Origin: Nageia nagi
Taxonomy: Eukaryota; Pinophyta
Assembly: GCA_050084985.1 (NCBI GenBank)
Contig: JBITNC010000001.1
Span: 145,700,001-145,764,000 of the forward strand
Direction: 5' to 3'
Length of the DNA stretch: 64,000 nucleotides
The translations under genes were made by a program, and so were the position numbers. Position 1 is the first letter of the stretch; every line of letters begins with the position of its first letter. The notes beneath the pieces are model-generated. The model saw only the letters and a list, made by a program, of their open reading frames with translations, did not search any database and was not told the origin of the DNA. Positions 61,241 through 64,000 of the stretch are shown one piece after another.

Positions 61241-61864
61241 TCAAGTGAAAATGAGGAAATATAAATTAATAAAAATATATTTTCTTGTTATTATCTATGT
61301 TTGTCAATTAAACTTATTAGTATCTAATGAGATGACAAGTATGTTTAATATTTTTAATAAGTAATTCAAGAACTCTTTTGAATCTTGTCTTAAATAAAGT
61401 ATGGTTTTAATATTATGATATTGGTATAATGTTTAGTAAAATAATTCAAATGGTACCAATTGCATTAGTTAATAAAAAAGGCATCCAAGACCTTATTATG
61501 AATGATTTAATCATTTACGATGGATTAATTATAGGGTAAATAAATTATGGATTAATGTACATTAACCAAGGAAAAGAGATGATTCCTTTTATGGTTTATA
61601 GTTAAATTCATTTTCATAATAGTGAAGTTTAAAAAAGATTGTCCTAATCCTCTTCCCTCCTAGTTTTCGATCGACCCACCAACTTTCAAGGGGATGTTTG
61701 ATGCTCGAAGATCAATATAGATGTTCAAAAGTTTATACAATGGTCAAGACCATATGATATGAATAAATTTGAATTACAAACTTATTTAATATGATATAGT
61801 ATGATTTTTCAAAAATATCCTATTAATGATTAAATGAGTTGTATTATATTATGTTAATTCATTA

Positions 61865-62715
61865 AAGGTTATTTTGTATTTATGTCATGTTAATATGGTA
61901 AATGGAAAGTAGATGAGTTGTACTTCAATGAATTAGTTTTATTATATAAATGATTAATAAGTTTTTATTTTTATTTAGAATAATATTATGATGGTTTAAT
62001 GCTATAAATAGTGATAATTACATGAATAAGAGTAGGAATTAATAGTTATTATTTCATGATCAGTAGTGGGTAGTATAAATCGATTTAAGTAGATGATTTT
62101 ACCAAGAATTCTAAAGAAATAGATTATTTAGGTTATTAATTCTAACAAAATCCAAAACTATCCCAAACACTTAGAAATAATCCTAAATTTGAACTACTAA
62201 GGTTCCAAATTACAATTTGTGATCAGTAGGGAAAGTTTAGGAAACCTTAGGATCAAAATAGGTACAAATGAAACCCAATGGTAATAAATGGAATCCTTTG
62301 GGATAAATATGAATTTTTTAGATAAGAATGTCAAAATATTGACAATAAATGTTTAAGGATAAAACCTAATCTAACTTAGAATTAGAATCTACTTGGTTAG
62401 TGAATGAATTGTTAACATTGAGATTTAATGAGTTTATGGTTTACGTAGTAAATTAATGAATGAAATGGGGAACTAAGGTTAGAAAATGTTACCTAAGTAC
62501 GTGACCTTACATATGAAACCAAAGTGGGTTATGGCTTTTATTTATTTGCAAGTTATAAAATTCAATTAATTAAATTTACAATGATCAAATGAATATTTCT
62601 CAATTGCTTGTACAACAGTCTTAAGGATCGATAATAAATAAGAATCCTAAATAAATTCACTATGATTCCAATGTTTTAGAAAAGGATCCCATATTAGTCT
62701 TATGGACCCAAATTT
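61865..62715. other. ~850 bp segment unique to LTR4
   Basis: Lies between gttaattcatta and tcataagggaaatgttagg. In LTR2 and LTR3 the equivalent flanks are joined by short AT-rich sequence. It is either an insertion into LTR4 or ancestral sequence lost elsewhere. No domain or terminal repeats seen. Confidence 0.6.
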
Positions 62716-63168
62716 ATATCATAAGGGAAATGTTAGGAACCCTTTGAGATTAAATGGGATAATTTGGGAATACTATGGGAAATAATTTGGATTGTTTGAG
62801 ATTGTTATAGGATCTAAGTCGTAACATTTTTTGAACATTGATTAACACATAAACTAGAAATATTAAACCTTTACAACATAACAAGTACACCTTCTCAAGA
62901 TTAAGGATATGGTAAATAAGTCCAAATAAAACAAGGGTAGAATCATCAGGAGTATCTGCTTGCAAGCAAGGATAAGAATGCCTATGAATGAACCCTTGTA
63001 CTTAGAAAGAAAGGATGAAGACTAAATAAAGTTAATAATGTATCAATATGTAATACATGTGGGATATAAGTCTATTAATAGTAAACCTATTAAACTGAAT
63101 AGATAAGAAAAAAAATTTTAGTCCTAAATTTAGGGGTTTTAGATAGTGAAAGATGGAGTAGCATTACA

Positions 63169-63173
63169 CCTAA
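63169..63173. repeat. Target-site duplication, right copy
   Basis: CCTAA directly after the last base of LTR4, equal to 38,550-38,554. Confidence 0.8.
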
Positions 63174-63415
63174 TCACTAACCACTAACAACTAATCTTAA
63201 CCAATAACCCTCACCATTAACCCTAACCCTAACAAATAATGAATAATCACTAACCACTAACCACTAAACCTAATGCTAGCTACTAAACCTTAACCATTAC
63301 AAACCCTAACAACTAACTACTAACCCTAACCACTAAACCCTAACTACTAACCCTAATTACTAACCCTAATCACTAACCTTAATCACTAACCCTAACCACC
63401 AACAACTAACCTTAA
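63174..63415. repeat. Telomere-like interstitial tract, right half
   Basis: About 240 bp of variant units: ctaaccactaa, ccctaaccact, aaccctaactact. Units are mostly 6, 7 or 12-13 bp and derive from CCCTAA(A). Same strand as the left half at 38,205-38,549. Confidence 0.8.
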
Positions 63416-64000
63416 TTTTTTATTTTATTTTTTCAAAATACAATGTAAGTTTAGATGTAGTTTTAGACATAAAAAAGAATGCAAATCTATGTCCACTTTT
63501 GGATCAAATGCAAATAATAACATAAAAATTAAAAAAATTCATTTACTTACCATTTTCATCAGAGACATTTATGTGTCAAAGGGAGTTCAAAACTCATTTT
63601 CTAGTAGGTAAGCACCAAAGAAGTATTTTTATACCTCATTTAACTTCAATCATAGCTAATTTAACTCAATTTTTAGCTGGCGTTTTGAATTTTTAGCATG
63701 TTTTTAATTTTTACTTATAGTGTTTTCCATTTTCTTATAGGAAAGAGGGTTTCTACCTCATTTCATCTTTATTATTCTTCATTTACATAGAGGTTAGTAC
63801 ACTGTAACTTATTTTTTTATTTCCTCATGAATTTGCACTTAATTTGATAGGATTTTCCAATTTTATAGGGGTTTCAAATGTTTATAATAAAAAATCTTTA
63901 AAGGTTTTAAAAGTAAAGACATCCCTATGAAATTCTCAACCATGCACCCATGAAATTATAGTAGGCCATCCATATGAAATTTCTAAAAATCCTGAAATAA
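63416..64000. other. AT-rich stretch, nothing recognised
   Basis: No open frame of interest and no repeat seen. Confidence 0.45.

Larger units (their letters stand above)
38555..63168 (+). mobile_element. Tandem array of a long-LTR, pol-less retrotransposon (4 LTRs, 3 internal domains)
   Basis: Order is LTR1 38,555-41,520, internal 1 41,521-45,622, LTR2 45,623-49,121, internal 2 49,122-52,568, LTR3 52,569-54,921, internal 3 54,922-59,052, LTR4 59,053-63,168. LTRs begin TGTAAC and end TTACA, so the termini are inverted TGTAA/TTACA. Each internal domain starts with ttggtattag-type primer sites, and domains 1 and 3 end with a polypurine tract. Only the outermost LTR ends carry a target duplication (CCTAA). 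No reverse transcriptase, integrase or protease motif was found in any internal domain, so the element is non-autonomous and LARD-like. The array probably grew by unequal recombination after one insertion. Confidence 0.85.
59053..63168 (+). repeat. LTR4 of the array
   Basis: 4,116 bp, from TGTAACAACCCACCC to GTAGCATTACA. It has four ~310 bp units (60,070-61,240) and an extra ~850 bp segment (61,865-62,715) absent from LTR1-3. The outer end abuts CCTAA and telomere-like units. Confidence 0.85.

Noticed and set aside
1-64000. tRNA, rRNA or small RNA genes
   Set aside because: No sequence with a convincing tRNA box pattern or rRNA similarity was seen by eye; a covariance-model scan was not possible.

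Overview
This is AT-rich nuclear DNA from a plant, and a large-genome gymnosperm is my best inference. The reasons are an intron-containing plant 2-oxoglutarate dioxygenase remnant, plant-type LINEs (DUF4283 ORF1), Ty1/copia and Ty3/gypsy elements, a CACTA fragment, and a degenerate CCCTAA-type telomere-like tract. I see no intact host gene. Almost everything recognisable is a decayed transposable element, and nearly every reading frame is broken by nonsense codons.

Region 1-8,680 is a host gene remnant broken up by retrotransposons. A minus-strand SRG1-like 2-oxoglutarate/Fe(II) dioxygenase pseudogene runs from its ATG at 8,251 to 2,433, with three exon remnants and two GT-AG introns. Exon 1 is split by a 4.8 kb copia element (3,306-8,078) with two 201 bp LTRs. 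Exon 3 is cut by a minus-strand gypsy element (1-2,432), which continues past the left edge of the window.

Region 8,680-31,560 holds AT-rich sequence with few signals (8,680-12,690) and a Ty3/gypsy reverse-transcriptase fragment (12,700-13,500). After these come an unassigned minus-strand coding-like remnant (14,300-16,000), two minus-strand LINEs (16,420-21,300 and 22,930-27,900) with an unrecognised decaying ORF between them, two 24-bp minisatellite arrays, a fold-back repeat family, and a DUF4216-like CACTA fragment (31,067-31,456). A third LINE on the plus strand occupies 31,600-36,600. It is followed by a minus-strand coding-like tract of 21-residue repeats (37,390-37,680).

Region 38,200-63,420 is the most striking part. 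A telomere-like tract is split by a single 24.6 kb insertion (38,555-63,168), flanked on both sides by the 5-bp duplication CCTAA. Inside is a head-to-tail array LTR-internal-LTR-internal-LTR-internal-LTR. The family has unusually long LTRs (3.0-4.1 kb) and an internal domain of about 4.1 kb with an initiator-Met-type primer site and a polypurine tract but no recognisable pol. It resembles a non-autonomous LARD-type element. The LTRs contain a variable number of ~310 bp tandem units. The internal domain carries several unrecognised reading frames preserved at matching positions in the copies, including a basic protein, a coiled-coil-like protein, a short CxxC-containing protein, and a frame ending at the polypurine tract. 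A single target duplication around the array suggests that one insertion later expanded in place by unequal LTR recombination.
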